From positions 1 to 32,441 of the forward strand of contig JAUXQA010000012.1 in NCBI GenBank assembly GCA_030683195.1: 32,441 bases of DNA, read 5' to 3'. The stretch comes from Rhodoferax sp. (GTDB taxonomy: Bacteria; Pseudomonadota; Gammaproteobacteria; Burkholderiales; Burkholderiaceae_C). The notes under the pieces were generated by a model. The model was not told the DNA's origin, searched no databases, and saw only the letters and a program-made list of their open reading frames with translations. A program made the position numbers and the translations under genes. This document shows, in pieces, positions 1 through 8,383 of this stretch; position 1 is the first letter of the stretch; each line of letters opens with the position of its first letter.

Positions 1-401
1 GCGTTTGGCTGCACGGGCGGCGGGTCTTGCTGGTGGATGACGACCCGCTGGTGCAGCTGGCCATGCAGGCGCTGCTGGGCGGTTGGCAGCTGGATGTGCG
101 CACGGCCACGCGCGGCGACGAATCGGTGCTGGCGGTGTGCCACAGTGGCTGGGAGCCCGAATGTGTGCTGTGTGATTTCAGACTGCCTGGCCCCATGAAC
201 GGCATTGAGCTGCTGGACTTTTTGCAACAACAATTCCCCACCGCCATCGGCCTGCTTATTACCGGTGAAATGGTGCAAACCGTGCAACAAGCCGCCGAAG
301 ACGCGGGCTACATGCTGCTCTCCAAGCCCGTGGATGCCAGTGTGCTGGCCTACACCCTGGGGGCTTTGCTGGAGCGCCGCCGCGAGGAAAGAACGCCATG
401 A
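1..401 (+). CDS. C-terminal receiver domain of a (probably hybrid) sensor histidine kinase, truncated by window start
   Basis: Frame is open to the window edge (VWLHGRRVLLVDDDPLVQ...); receiver hallmarks LVDDD, CDFRLPG, LLSKPVD; overlaps next gene by 4 nt (ATGA). Confidence 0.8.
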   Translation, partial: VWLHGRRVLLVDDDPLVQLAMQALLGGWQLDVRTATRGDESVLAVCHSGWEPECVLCDFRLPGPMNGIELLDFLQQQFPTAIGLLITGEMVQTVQQAAEDAGYMLLSKPVDASVLAYTLGALLERRREERTP

Positions 402-1012
402 ACATTTTGATTGTGGATGACCACCCGCTCACCTGCCAGGGCCTGGCAGCCCTGCTGTCTGCCACCCAGCTGGGCGCGCAGGTGCAAAGCGCCTACTCGG
501 CTGCGCAGGCGCGCCTGGCACTGCAAAAGCTGCCCAAACCAGACTGGATTTTTCTGGACATCAACCTGCCGGACGACCCGGAGCACGCGCTGTTCAGAGG
601 CTTGTGTGAATCCACCTGGATTGACCACACAGTGCTGATATCGGCCGACCCACAGCATCGGCTGATTCGCCGGGCTTTGGCGGAAGGTGTGCGGGGATTT
701 ATTCCTAAAACCGCAGACCCGGAGCTGGTGCTCGATGGATTTTCCCGCATTTTGGCGGGTGAATTTTATGTACCCTCCGCCCTGGCGATGCAACTGAGAG
801 ACACGGCCCACTCAGATTCGCGCCCCTTGTCGCCCCGCTTGCAACAAGTGCAAGAATTGTTGTTGCGTGGCACGGCCAACAAAATAATGGCTCGCCAGCT
901 GGGGTTGTCCGACCACACCGTCAAAGAATATGTTTCGTCGGTGCTGACCTTTCATGGCGCTGCCAACCGACTGGAGCTGGTGCTCAAGCTCTCCAAAGAG
1001 ATCAACCCCTAA
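398..1012 (+). CDS. LuxR/NarL-family response regulator
   Basis: N-terminal receiver (MNILIVDDHPLTCQGL, FLDINLPDD) and C-terminal LuxR-type HTH (LSPRLQQVQELLLRGTANKIMARQLGLSDHTVKEYVSSVL). Confidence 0.88.
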   Translation: MNILIVDDHPLTCQGLAALLSATQLGAQVQSAYSAAQARLALQKLPKPDWIFLDINLPDDPEHALFRGLCESTWIDHTVLISADPQHRLIRRALAEGVRGFIPKTADPELVLDGFSRILAGEFYVPSALAMQLRDTAHSDSRPLSPRLQQVQELLLRGTANKIMARQLGLSDHTVKEYVSSVLTFHGAANRLELVLKLSKEINP

Positions 1013-1124
1013 TCGCGCTACTGGACTGCTACACAATTATTCGACTAAATCCAATAGATAAGCCGGCTAGGGAACGCTTTGCCGAATTTTCAAACAAAAA
1101 TATCAAACCGCTTTCAAACCCCCA

Positions 1125-2525
1125 TCAAACCGCCGGCAAAACCACATCTATCTGCGCCCCACCGCTTGGCGCGCGTGACACGCGCAACTCACCCTGGTGG
1201 CTGGTCACCAGGTCGCGCACCACGGCCAAACCGATGCCGTGACCAGGCACCTGTTCATCCAGTCGCACCCGACGCCCCGGCACGGCTTGATCGTCGGCAA
1301 AGCCGGGGCCGTCGTCAGTGATGCAGATGCACAAGGCTTTGCCTTCCAGCCACAAACGCACCGACACCGCGCTGCGGGCCCACTTGGCCGCGTTATCCAG
1401 CAGATTGCCCAGCAGCTCGAAGGCATCACCCTCGTCCAGGCGCCAGCTGAGCTCAGGCGCACAGTCCACAGTGAAGCTCAGGTTCTTCTCCATATAGACC
1501 TTGGCCAGCGTGCCCTGAATCCGAGTAACAACCGGCGCCAGCGCGAGGAGCGGGGCAAAGCGGGCTGCGCCACTGGCGCCGGCGCGGCCGAGCTGGTGCA
1601 TGACGATGCCGTCCATGCGCGTGACCTGTTGCGCCACCATGGCGGGCAGTTGGTCCGGCTCATCCAGCGTGGCGCGCAAGGCCGCCAGCGGTGTTTTGAG
1701 GCTGTGAGCGAGATCGTCCAGCGCCTCCTTGTAGCGGGTTTGGCGCGCGCGCTCCTGGTCGATCAGACCATTGAGGTTGTGGGTGAGCCCCGCCAGTTCA
1801 CTCGGGTAACGGCCCTCCACCTTGCCCTGATCGCCTTGTTCAATGCGCTGGATTTCACGGGCCATGCCGCGCAAGGGCGCCAAGCCCCAGCGCAGCAGCA
1901 GCACCTGGGTGAGCAGCAACAAAAGCGCTGCTCCGCCCAGCCAGCTCAGCAAGGTGCGGTCAAACGTCCGCAATTCGCGGCTCAGGGCCGCGGCGTCTTC
2001 CAGCACCGAGAACACCAGCGGCGCCGTGCGGTCGTTGTCGGACCAGGTGACGGCGTAACTGGCAGCCAAAAACGTCTGCCCAGGCGGGCGGTTATCGCCC
2101 TGCCCGGCAGGCGGGGCCGCCACGGTTTCAAACTGCCACTGCCCGGTGGCCAGGCGGCGCTGAAACGGCAGGGACGAGGGCGCCGACACAACCGACGATG
2201 GCGACGGCGAACTGAGCCCCAATGTGGACAAAGACTGCCACTCCTCGTTGTTGTCCAGGTTGGCAATGTTGGCGTACAGGCCCGACGCGGGCAGGGACAA
2301 GCGGGGTTCGGCCAACGCAGCCGGCATGACGAGCGAGCCCCGGGCATTGAGCTCGGCCCCCGCCATCAGCAGGTACACCGTGGTTTGCAAGCGGGCAAAG
2401 CGGGCGGCGCGCACGCTGTCGGCGTGCGCCTGTTGCACCGCCCAGCCGGCTCCCGCCAGAAAAGCCAGCAGCACCAGCGCAGCGCCCAGCCCCAGCCGCG
2501 CGCGAATGGACAGGGGCGGTTTCAC
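1125..2525 (-). CDS. PhoQ-like sensor histidine kinase
   Basis: Two TM segments, HAMP-like region, H-box DDLAHSLKTPLAALRATLDE, N box ELLGNLLDNAAKWA, G box ITDDGPGF / GHGIGLAVVRDL; overlaps the regulator gene by 4 nt. Confidence 0.92.
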   Translation of the reverse strand: MKPPLSIRARLGLGAALVLLAFLAGAGWAVQQAHADSVRAARFARLQTTVYLLMAGAELNARGSLVMPAALAEPRLSLPASGLYANIANLDNNEEWQSLSTLGLSSPSPSSVVSAPSSLPFQRRLATGQWQFETVAAPPAGQGDNRPPGQTFLAASYAVTWSDNDRTAPLVFSVLEDAAALSRELRTFDRTLLSWLGGAALLLLLTQVLLLRWGLAPLRGMAREIQRIEQGDQGKVEGRYPSELAGLTHNLNGLIDQERARQTRYKEALDDLAHSLKTPLAALRATLDEPDQLPAMVAQQVTRMDGIVMHQLGRAGASGAARFAPLLALAPVVTRIQGTLAKVYMEKNLSFTVDCAPELSWRLDEGDAFELLGNLLDNAAKWARSAVSVRLWLEGKALCICITDDGPGFADDQAVPGRRVRLDEQVPGHGIGLAVVRDLVTSHQGELRVSRAPSGGAQIDVVLPAV

Positions 2526-3193
2526 TGCATCACAAAGCGGTAGCCGCGCCCGCGCAGGGTCTCGATGGGCACCCGCGTTCCGTCGGGATCGAGCTTGCGG
2601 CGCAGCCGCCCCACCAGCACCGCCAGCACGTTGCTGTCCCGGTCTTCGTCACGCGGGTACAGATAATCCGACAACTCCTGCTTGCTCACCACCCGGGCGC
2701 GCTCGCGCACCAGCAATTCCAGCACCCGATACTCGAAGGTGGTGAGTTCCAGCGCTTGGTCATTGAGCCGCGCGGTCTGGGCTGAAAAGTCGATGCTCAA
2801 CGCCCCCAAAGTGAGCACGTCGGAGGTGGCTTTGAGCGAGCGGCGCAGCAGCGCCTTGAGGCGCGCGGCCAGCTCCGGGTATTCAAAGGGCTTGACCAGG
2901 TAGTCGTCGGCCCCGGCCTCCAGCCCGGTCACCTTGTCTTGCCAGCTGCCACGCGCGGTCAAGATCAAAATGGGCAGGGTCCGGCCCTCGGCGCGCAGGG
3001 TTTGTACCACCGTCAGGCCGTTCACCTTGGGCAGGCCCAGATCGACAATGGCCAGGTCCAGCGGGTACTCCCGGGCCTGGAACAGGCCGTCTTCCCCGTC
3101 AACGGCCAAATCGACCCGGTAGCCATCGGCCTCCAACTGGCGCTTCAAGCCCAGTCGCAAAATGGCATCGTCTTCAATCAACAGCAAGCGCAT
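2522..3193 (-). CDS. OmpR/PhoP-family response regulator (ORF open to 3214; start MRLLLIEDD preferred)
   Basis: MRLLLIEDDAILRLGLKRQLE..., VDLGLPKVNG, VKPFEYPELAARLKALLRR; C-terminal winged helix ...SNVLAVLVGRLRRKLD...TLRGRGYRF. Confidence 0.93.
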   Translation of the reverse strand: MRLLLIEDDAILRLGLKRQLEADGYRVDLAVDGEDGLFQAREYPLDLAIVDLGLPKVNGLTVVQTLRAEGRTLPILILTARGSWQDKVTGLEAGADDYLVKPFEYPELAARLKALLRRSLKATSDVLTLGALSIDFSAQTARLNDQALELTTFEYRVLELLVRERARVVSKQELSDYLYPRDEDRDSNVLAVLVGRLRRKLDPDGTRVPIETLRGRGYRFVMQ

Positions 3194-3214
3194 GGGGGCC
3201 TCCGTGTCTGGCAA

Positions 3215-3451
3215 CTACAGCGTGCGCCCGCTGGCCACGTCAATCAACACCAGCCTGACCTCACCCTGGGGCGTAAGCACCTTGACCCGCCAAACCGGCC
3301 GGCCCTCGCGCTCAATTTTCTCGACCGCCAGCACCCGCCCGCCAGTGGCTTGGCGCGCCAAGCTGGTGGCGTCATCGCGGCTGATCTCCGCCCAAGCGGG
3401 CGAGGCCAGTGCCATCAGAGCAACAGTGAAGAAAGTGAGCAGAAATTTCAT
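3215..3451 (-). CDS. Small secreted PepSY-domain protein
   Basis: Signal peptide MKFLLTFFTVALMALASPAWA then PepSY-like ISRDDATSLARQATGGRVLAVEKIEREGRPVWRVKVLTPQGEVRLVLIDVASG; directly upstream of the regulator. Confidence 0.82.
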   Translation of the reverse strand: MKFLLTFFTVALMALASPAWAEISRDDATSLARQATGGRVLAVEKIEREGRPVWRVKVLTPQGEVRLVLIDVASGRTL

Positions 3452-3512
3452 GGGGCGTAGGGGGCTGGGTCAGTCAATACACAACATCGTACCCGCGCCA
3501 CTGGCTGTCGGG

Positions 3513-4100
3513 CTAGCGCTCAATCGGGTCCACGGTCACACGCACGGCCAGGGTCTGGCCGGGGTGGTTGCGCATGAAGGTGGTGTACTGCTGGCCGTGG
3601 TAGTCGTAGGTCACGCGGTAGCCCGTAAGGCGGGTTTGCGTGTCGTTCACGGTGCGGCAGCGTTGCACCTCGCGCTGGGCGTTTTCATACTGGCCGTTGC
3701 CATATTGGCCTTGGGCATATTGGCCGCGCTGATCGACCTGGTTGCGATTCTCAAGCCGATCCCCGGTGATGGCGCCCAGCACCACACCCAGGGCCGTGGC
3801 GGCGTCTTTGCCACTGCCGCCACCAATCTGGTTACCCAGCACGCCACCGGCCAGACCACCCACAATGGCGCCGCCGTACTGGCGGGCTTGCGGCTCGTTC
3901 CCGTACACGCGGGCCTGTGGTTCGCCGCGGTAGCGTCCGTCGCGTTCATTGATCCAGTGGCTGGTGCACTCGTTGCGTGGCTGGATGACGTTCTCATACT
4001 GGGCATCCACGTTGCGAATGCGGGCCTGGTCGACAAAAGTCTGCGCCTGGACTCCCAGCGCACCGGCAGTCAGCAAGCTGGCAATGACAAGACGTTTCAT
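3513..4100 (-). CDS. Glycine-zipper 2TM-domain envelope protein
   Basis: Signal peptide MKRLVIASLLTAGALGVQA; glycine zipper YGGAIVGGLAGGVLGNQIGGGSGKDAATALGVVLGAITGDRLENR; Q/Y/G-rich low-complexity linker. Confidence 0.85.
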   Translation of the reverse strand: MKRLVIASLLTAGALGVQAQTFVDQARIRNVDAQYENVIQPRNECTSHWINERDGRYRGEPQARVYGNEPQARQYGGAIVGGLAGGVLGNQIGGGSGKDAATALGVVLGAITGDRLENRNQVDQRGQYAQGQYGNGQYENAQREVQRCRTVNDTQTRLTGYRVTYDYHGQQYTTFMRNHPGQTLAVRVTVDPIER

Positions 4101-4192
4101 GAAAAGCTCCTTGGGTTGGTGTGGAGGCTAGTGTGCAGCGGGCTGCATGAACGAACGCTGAACCAAACGCAAATAGCTGGCCGGGTGTTCAC

Positions 4193-5125
4193 TTACGCGT
4201 TGCGAACGATCACCCCGTCAAGGGTGGCGGCACCTGAGCGCACCAAGTCGTTCACCAGCGACTGCACCCATTCAGCAAATACGCGGTCCGCAAAGTGGGT
4301 TTTATGAATCATCGCAAAGTACGGCGTGGCCTGCGCCCAGGCCGTCAGCGTGGCCAGCTTGACGCTTTGCACCTCCAGTAAACGAAACTTGATCAGCACC
4401 TTGGACGCATAGTTGATGTGCTTGTCGGGGTTGTTCACAAAATTGGCCAGGCGCTCGCGGGCCACCGCAATGGCGGGCGCCACCTCGGTGAACGCCGGGC
4501 CGTGACCGGGAATCACCATCAGGGGTTGGAGTGACTCAATCAGATCGATGGTCTTGCCCACGGCCTCAAAGGCGTCCACGCCCTCCAGCTCAGGAAACAC
4601 CACGCCAAAACCGCGCTCCCAAAGCGCATCGGCGGAGATCAGCAGCCGGGACTCGGGGTCGAACAAAACCACCGAGTGCGGGTCGTGGCCGGGCGCGGCG
4701 TGAATCTGCCATTGCATGCCGCCGAGGCGGATTTCGGTGTCGGGCACCAGCACCGCGTCAAAGCCAAACTGGGGGCAGCTCTGGCCGGTGGGCGCGTAGG
4801 TCAGGGCCTGAGCGTCCCAGGTGCGCACATGCTCGGACAAACCGGGTGGAATGAACGTGGTCATGCCGGGGTAAGCCTTTTGCAGCGCGGCATTGCCACC
4901 GCAGTGGTCGCTGTGCAAATGGGTGTTGACCAGCACATCCAGGTTCTCGCCGTCCAGCGCATCGTCCAGCAGCGCCAGGGTTTGCGCCGAGTGGGTAACG
5001 TAGCCGCTGTCAATCAGCGCCGAGCCTTCGGCACTGTCAATCAGGATGTTGTTGGACGACAACCAGCCGCGCTCAAAAAGGGTGATGTTGTCAGGGAGCG
5101 CTGCGCGCTGCAGGGAGGTGGACAT
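4193..5125 (-). CDS. MBL-fold metallo-hydrolase (ORF open to 5194; MSTSLQRAALPDN start preferred)
   Basis: HLHSDHCGGN zinc motif, GHDPHSVVLFDPESRLLISADALWE, VIPGHGP. Confidence 0.88.
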   Translation of the reverse strand: MSTSLQRAALPDNITLFERGWLSSNNILIDSAEGSALIDSGYVTHSAQTLALLDDALDGENLDVLVNTHLHSDHCGGNAALQKAYPGMTTFIPPGLSEHVRTWDAQALTYAPTGQSCPQFGFDAVLVPDTEIRLGGMQWQIHAAPGHDPHSVVLFDPESRLLISADALWERGFGVVFPELEGVDAFEAVGKTIDLIESLQPLMVIPGHGPAFTEVAPAIAVARERLANFVNNPDKHINYASKVLIKFRLLEVQSVKLATLTAWAQATPYFAMIHKTHFADRVFAEWVQSLVNDLVRSGAATLDGVIVRNA

Positions 5126-5246
5126 GGGTAATTCCAGTGAAGGGTTGGGTGGCGGGGGAGCGGGACACCGCAGGAGTGAGCCGAATTGTCTCACTGGGGT
5201 GGCTACACTTCAGTCCTGCCTGATATAACGAGACCGGAGCCCCGCC

Positions 5247-5459
5247 ATGCCCACCATTGTGACCCTTGATCCCTGCGCCTGCCCGCTGTGCGGGCAAGCC
5301 AATCAGTGCGCCATGGAGCGCGAGCGCACCAGCGGCGTCAAGCAGCCGTCATGCTGGTGCACGCAGGCCAGCTTTAGCGCCGAACTGCTGGCACGGGTGC
5401 CCGAGGCGGCACGCCAGCAAGCCTGCATTTGCGCCACCTGCGCCGGGCAACCCACATGA
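5247..5459 (+). CDS. Cysteine-rich CWC-family protein
   Basis: CPLCGQANQCAMERERTSGVKQPSCWCTQASFSAELLARVPEAARQQACICATC; characteristic CxxC...CWC pattern. Confidence 0.85.
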   Translation: MPTIVTLDPCACPLCGQANQCAMERERTSGVKQPSCWCTQASFSAELLARVPEAARQQACICATCAGQPT

Positions 5460-5689
5460 TGCGCTGGCTGGACCGTTTCCCCCTGCTCTGGCTGGTGCTG
5501 CTGGCCGGCTGGATGGCCGTCGCGCCCATTTCACCTGAGCCGCACTTGATCGAGAAGCTGCGCATGCTGGGGCAAGGCACCCTCACCCGCCCGCTGGACA
5601 TCTTTGATCTGGCGATGCATGCCGCACCATTGTTGCTGCTGGCGGTGCGGCTGTGGCGTCGCGCTACCGGCCGCATCACACCGCCCTGA
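5456..5689 (+). CDS. Small membrane protein of unknown function
   Basis: ATG at 5456 overlaps the CWC stop (ATGA); MMRWLDRFPLLWLVLLAGWMAVAPISPEPHL...; two hydrophobic segments. Confidence 0.6.
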   Translation: MMRWLDRFPLLWLVLLAGWMAVAPISPEPHLIEKLRMLGQGTLTRPLDIFDLAMHAAPLLLLAVRLWRRATGRITPP

Positions 5690-5839
5690 GGCAACAAGCG
5701 CCCAAGGCGACAGGGGTCAAGGCCTCAAACCCAGGCTTGGGGGTATGCTGGCAAGCCCTTGTTTTCGCCAGGAGCCATCACCGACCCAGTTGTCGAGCCG
5801 CTTGGGTCCTGGCTTCACCCCACTCAGGAGATATGCACC

Positions 5840-7462
5840 ATGCTTCAACCCAGCCTCATGATGGACTGCCCCTTGTTGGTATCCAACATCATCGAACATG
5901 CCGCCACCCAATTCGGCAGCGTCGAAGTGGTCTCGCGCGAGACGCACGGCCCGCTGTTCAGGTACACCTACGCGCAGTGCGCCGCACGTGCCCGCAAGCT
6001 GGCCAACGCCCTCAAGGGCCTGGGGCTGGAGCCCGGCAACGCGGTCGGCTCCATTGCCTGGAACAACCACCGCCACCTGGAAGCGTACTACGCCGTTTCG
6101 GGCAGCGGCATGGTCATGCACACCTGCAACCCCCGGCTGCAAGCCCAGCAACTCATCTACATCATCAACCACGCCGAAGACCAGGTGGTGCTGTTTGACG
6201 CCACCTTTGCCCCGCTGGTCAAAGGCATTGCCGCACACTGCCCACAGGTCAAGGCCTGGGTGTGCCTGAGCGGCTCGGCCAACACCGTGGCCATTGAAGG
6301 TGTGGCCAATGTGCTGTGCTATGAGGAACTCATTGCCCCACACAGCGAGCAGTTCGAGTGGCCCCAGTTTGACGAGCGCACCGGCGCTGCCCTGTGCTAC
6401 ACCTCGGGCACCACCGGCAACCCCAAGGGCGCCTTGTATTCGCACCGGGCCATTGTGCTCAACGCCATGTCGGGCTGCCTGCCCGGCATCTTGTCGCTCT
6501 CACCGCAAGACACGGTCTTGCCGGTGGTGCCCATGTTCCACATCAACGCCTGGTGTATTCCGTACGCCGCGCCCATCGGCGGCGCCCGGCTGGTCTTGCC
6601 CGGCCCGCGTCTGGACGGCGCCAGCCTGTATGAACTGATGGAGACCGAGCGGGTCACGGTCAGTGCGGGCGTACCCACCATCTGGCTGGGCCTGATGCAG
6701 CACCTGGAGCAGCACGGCCTTCACTTCTCCACCATGCGCCGCACGGCCGTGGGCGGCTCGGCCATGCCGGTGTCCTTGATTGCCAAGTTTGCCGACGAAT
6801 ATGGTGTGGAAGTGCGCCACGGCTGGGGCATGACCGAGACCACCGCAGTCGGCACCATGAGCTCCCTCACCCCCAAAGACATGGCCCTGGCGCCCGCCGA
6901 ACGCCACGCCATGATCGCTCGCCAGGGGCGCTCGGTGTTTGGCGTGGAGATCAAAATCGTGGATGAAGCTGGCGCCACCCTGCCACGCGATGGCGTCAGC
7001 CAGGGCGAGCTGATGGTACGCGGGCAATGGATCATCACCGGCTATTACAAGAGCGAGGTCTCACCCCTGGTCGACGGCTGGTTCCCCACCGGCGACATTG
7101 CCACTATTGATGCCCTGGGCATGATGCAAATCCGCGACCGCGCCAAAGACGTCATCAAGACCGGAGGCGAGTGGATCAGTTCCATTGACCTGGAAAACGC
7201 CGCCATGGGCCACCCGGCCGTCGCCATGGCGGCTGTCATTGGCGTCAAGCACCCCAAATGGGACGAGCGGCCCCTGATCTTCATCGTGCGCAAGCCCGGC
7301 CAAACCCTGGAGCGTGACGACATGCTGGCCTTCCTGGCCGAGCGCGTGGCCAAGTGGTGGGTGCCCGATGACGTGATTTTTGTCGACTCCCTGCCCGTGG
7401 GCGGCACCGGCAAAGTGCAAAAAGGCGACCTGCGCAAGCAATACGGTGGCGTGTTCAGCTAA
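5840..7462 (+). CDS. Long/medium-chain acyl-CoA ligase (AMP-binding enzyme)
   Basis: P-loop-like YTSGTTGNPKGALYSHRAIVL, GWGMTETTAVG, GWFPTGDIATID, RAKDVIKTGGEWIS, GKVQKGDLR; ORF open from 5759 but ATG at 5840 follows a GGAG. Confidence 0.94.
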   Translation: MLQPSLMMDCPLLVSNIIEHAATQFGSVEVVSRETHGPLFRYTYAQCAARARKLANALKGLGLEPGNAVGSIAWNNHRHLEAYYAVSGSGMVMHTCNPRLQAQQLIYIINHAEDQVVLFDATFAPLVKGIAAHCPQVKAWVCLSGSANTVAIEGVANVLCYEELIAPHSEQFEWPQFDERTGAALCYTSGTTGNPKGALYSHRAIVLNAMSGCLPGILSLSPQDTVLPVVPMFHINAWCIPYAAPIGGARLVLPGPRLDGASLYELMETERVTVSAGVPTIWLGLMQHLEQHGLHFSTMRRTAVGGSAMPVSLIAKFADEYGVEVRHGWGMTETTAVGTMSSLTPKDMALAPAERHAMIARQGRSVFGVEIKIVDEAGATLPRDGVSQGELMVRGQWIITGYYKSEVSPLVDGWFPTGDIATIDALGMMQIRDRAKDVIKTGGEWISSIDLENAAMGHPAVAMAAVIGVKHPKWDERPLIFIVRKPGQTLERDDMLAFLAERVAKWWVPDDVIFVDSLPVGGTGKVQKGDLRKQYGGVFS

Positions 7463-7547
7463 TTGATACCGCAGCGGTTTCGGTAAACTCCCGCCGACCC
7501 CGCTGCGCTCAAGCCAGTGAAACGCTGAAGTTCAACTGATACCGACC

Positions 7548-7769
7548 ATGCCCCCTTACCTGACATTTTGTGAGAACCGCCTGACATCACTGGACACCGC
7601 CAGCCAGGCCGAGATACGGGCGCTGGCCGCAGAGGCGATGGGCTGGCAGCCTCTGGGGCCAAGCGCTTACCTGCACCTCGGCGATGCCGAGGGCGAGGAA
7701 AACGTCATCCATGTGGTGGGCGTTCCGGACACCATCCTGGCCGGGCTGAATGTGTTGCTGCTGTCGTAA
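7548..7769 (+). CDS. Conserved-looking small hypothetical protein
   Basis: ATG ORF of 73 aa, upstream of and co-directional with the next ORF; codon usage similar to neighbours. Confidence 0.5.
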   Translation: MPPYLTFCENRLTSLDTASQAEIRALAAEAMGWQPLGPSAYLHLGDAEGEENVIHVVGVPDTILAGLNVLLLS

Positions 7770-7789
7770 CCCGAGGAAACAGTCACCCC

Positions 7790-8305
7790 ATGCCAGACCT
7801 GCAGCGAATCACCACGCAATACATCGATGCCGAAGACCGCCTTCGCCTCACCGGTGAACTCGCCCCAGGGGAAGTGGTCGTTCTCTGGCTGACCCAGCGT
7901 TTGATGCATCGCTTGATCGGTCATTTGTGCCGCAGCCTGGACGATCCGGCACCCCACCTGCCGCAAAGTCGGCGCTTGCAGGCCGATGTGATTCAGAGTT
8001 TTGCCCAGCAGGCGGCCAGAGCGCAACTGCCAGCGCAGCCCGCCGTGCAAGCCAGCGACGCATGCCAGCAATGGTTGGTGGCGGCTATCGATATCAGCCA
8101 AGCACCCAACAAGACCTCACTGACGTTCAAAGGCAGCCTGCCCAACCACGACGCCCGCCTGACCCTGCAGGAACAGCCACTTCGCCAGTGGCTCAGCATT
8201 GTGTTTGAACAGTGCACCCAAGCCGGCTGGCCCGTGGCGGTTTGGCCGGACTGGGTGAAAGAGGCCTCCCTGCCCTTGCATGATCAACCCACCCTGCTGC
8301 AATAG
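7790..8305 (+). CDS. Hypothetical protein, 171 aa
   Basis: Intact ATG ORF with no competing ORF; sequence EDRLRLTGELAPGEVVVLWLTQRLMHRLIGHLC not confidently assigned to a family. Confidence 0.65.
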   Translation: MPDLQRITTQYIDAEDRLRLTGELAPGEVVVLWLTQRLMHRLIGHLCRSLDDPAPHLPQSRRLQADVIQSFAQQAARAQLPAQPAVQASDACQQWLVAAIDISQAPNKTSLTFKGSLPNHDARLTLQEQPLRQWLSIVFEQCTQAGWPVAVWPDWVKEASLPLHDQPTLLQ

Positions 8306-8383
8306 CGCGCGCTCCCGGGGCCGCCCCCCTTTGATCATGGCCAGTCAGCTTTGATAGTTTCTGGATTCACAGGCCAACGCCTG

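Noticed and set aside
1013-1124. Possible extra copy of the 46-nt repeat (ccaatagataagccggctaggg)
   Set aside because: Partial motif similarity but spacing and right-end sequence do not match.
1197-2543. 448-aa + strand ORF opposite the PhoQ-like kinase
   Set aside because: Antisense shadow of a clearly coding kinase; His/Gln/Arg-rich composition typical of GC-rich antisense frames.
3162-4307. 381-aa + strand ORF across the PepSY and glycine-zipper genes
   Set aside because: Spans two recognisable - strand genes; no recognisable domain.
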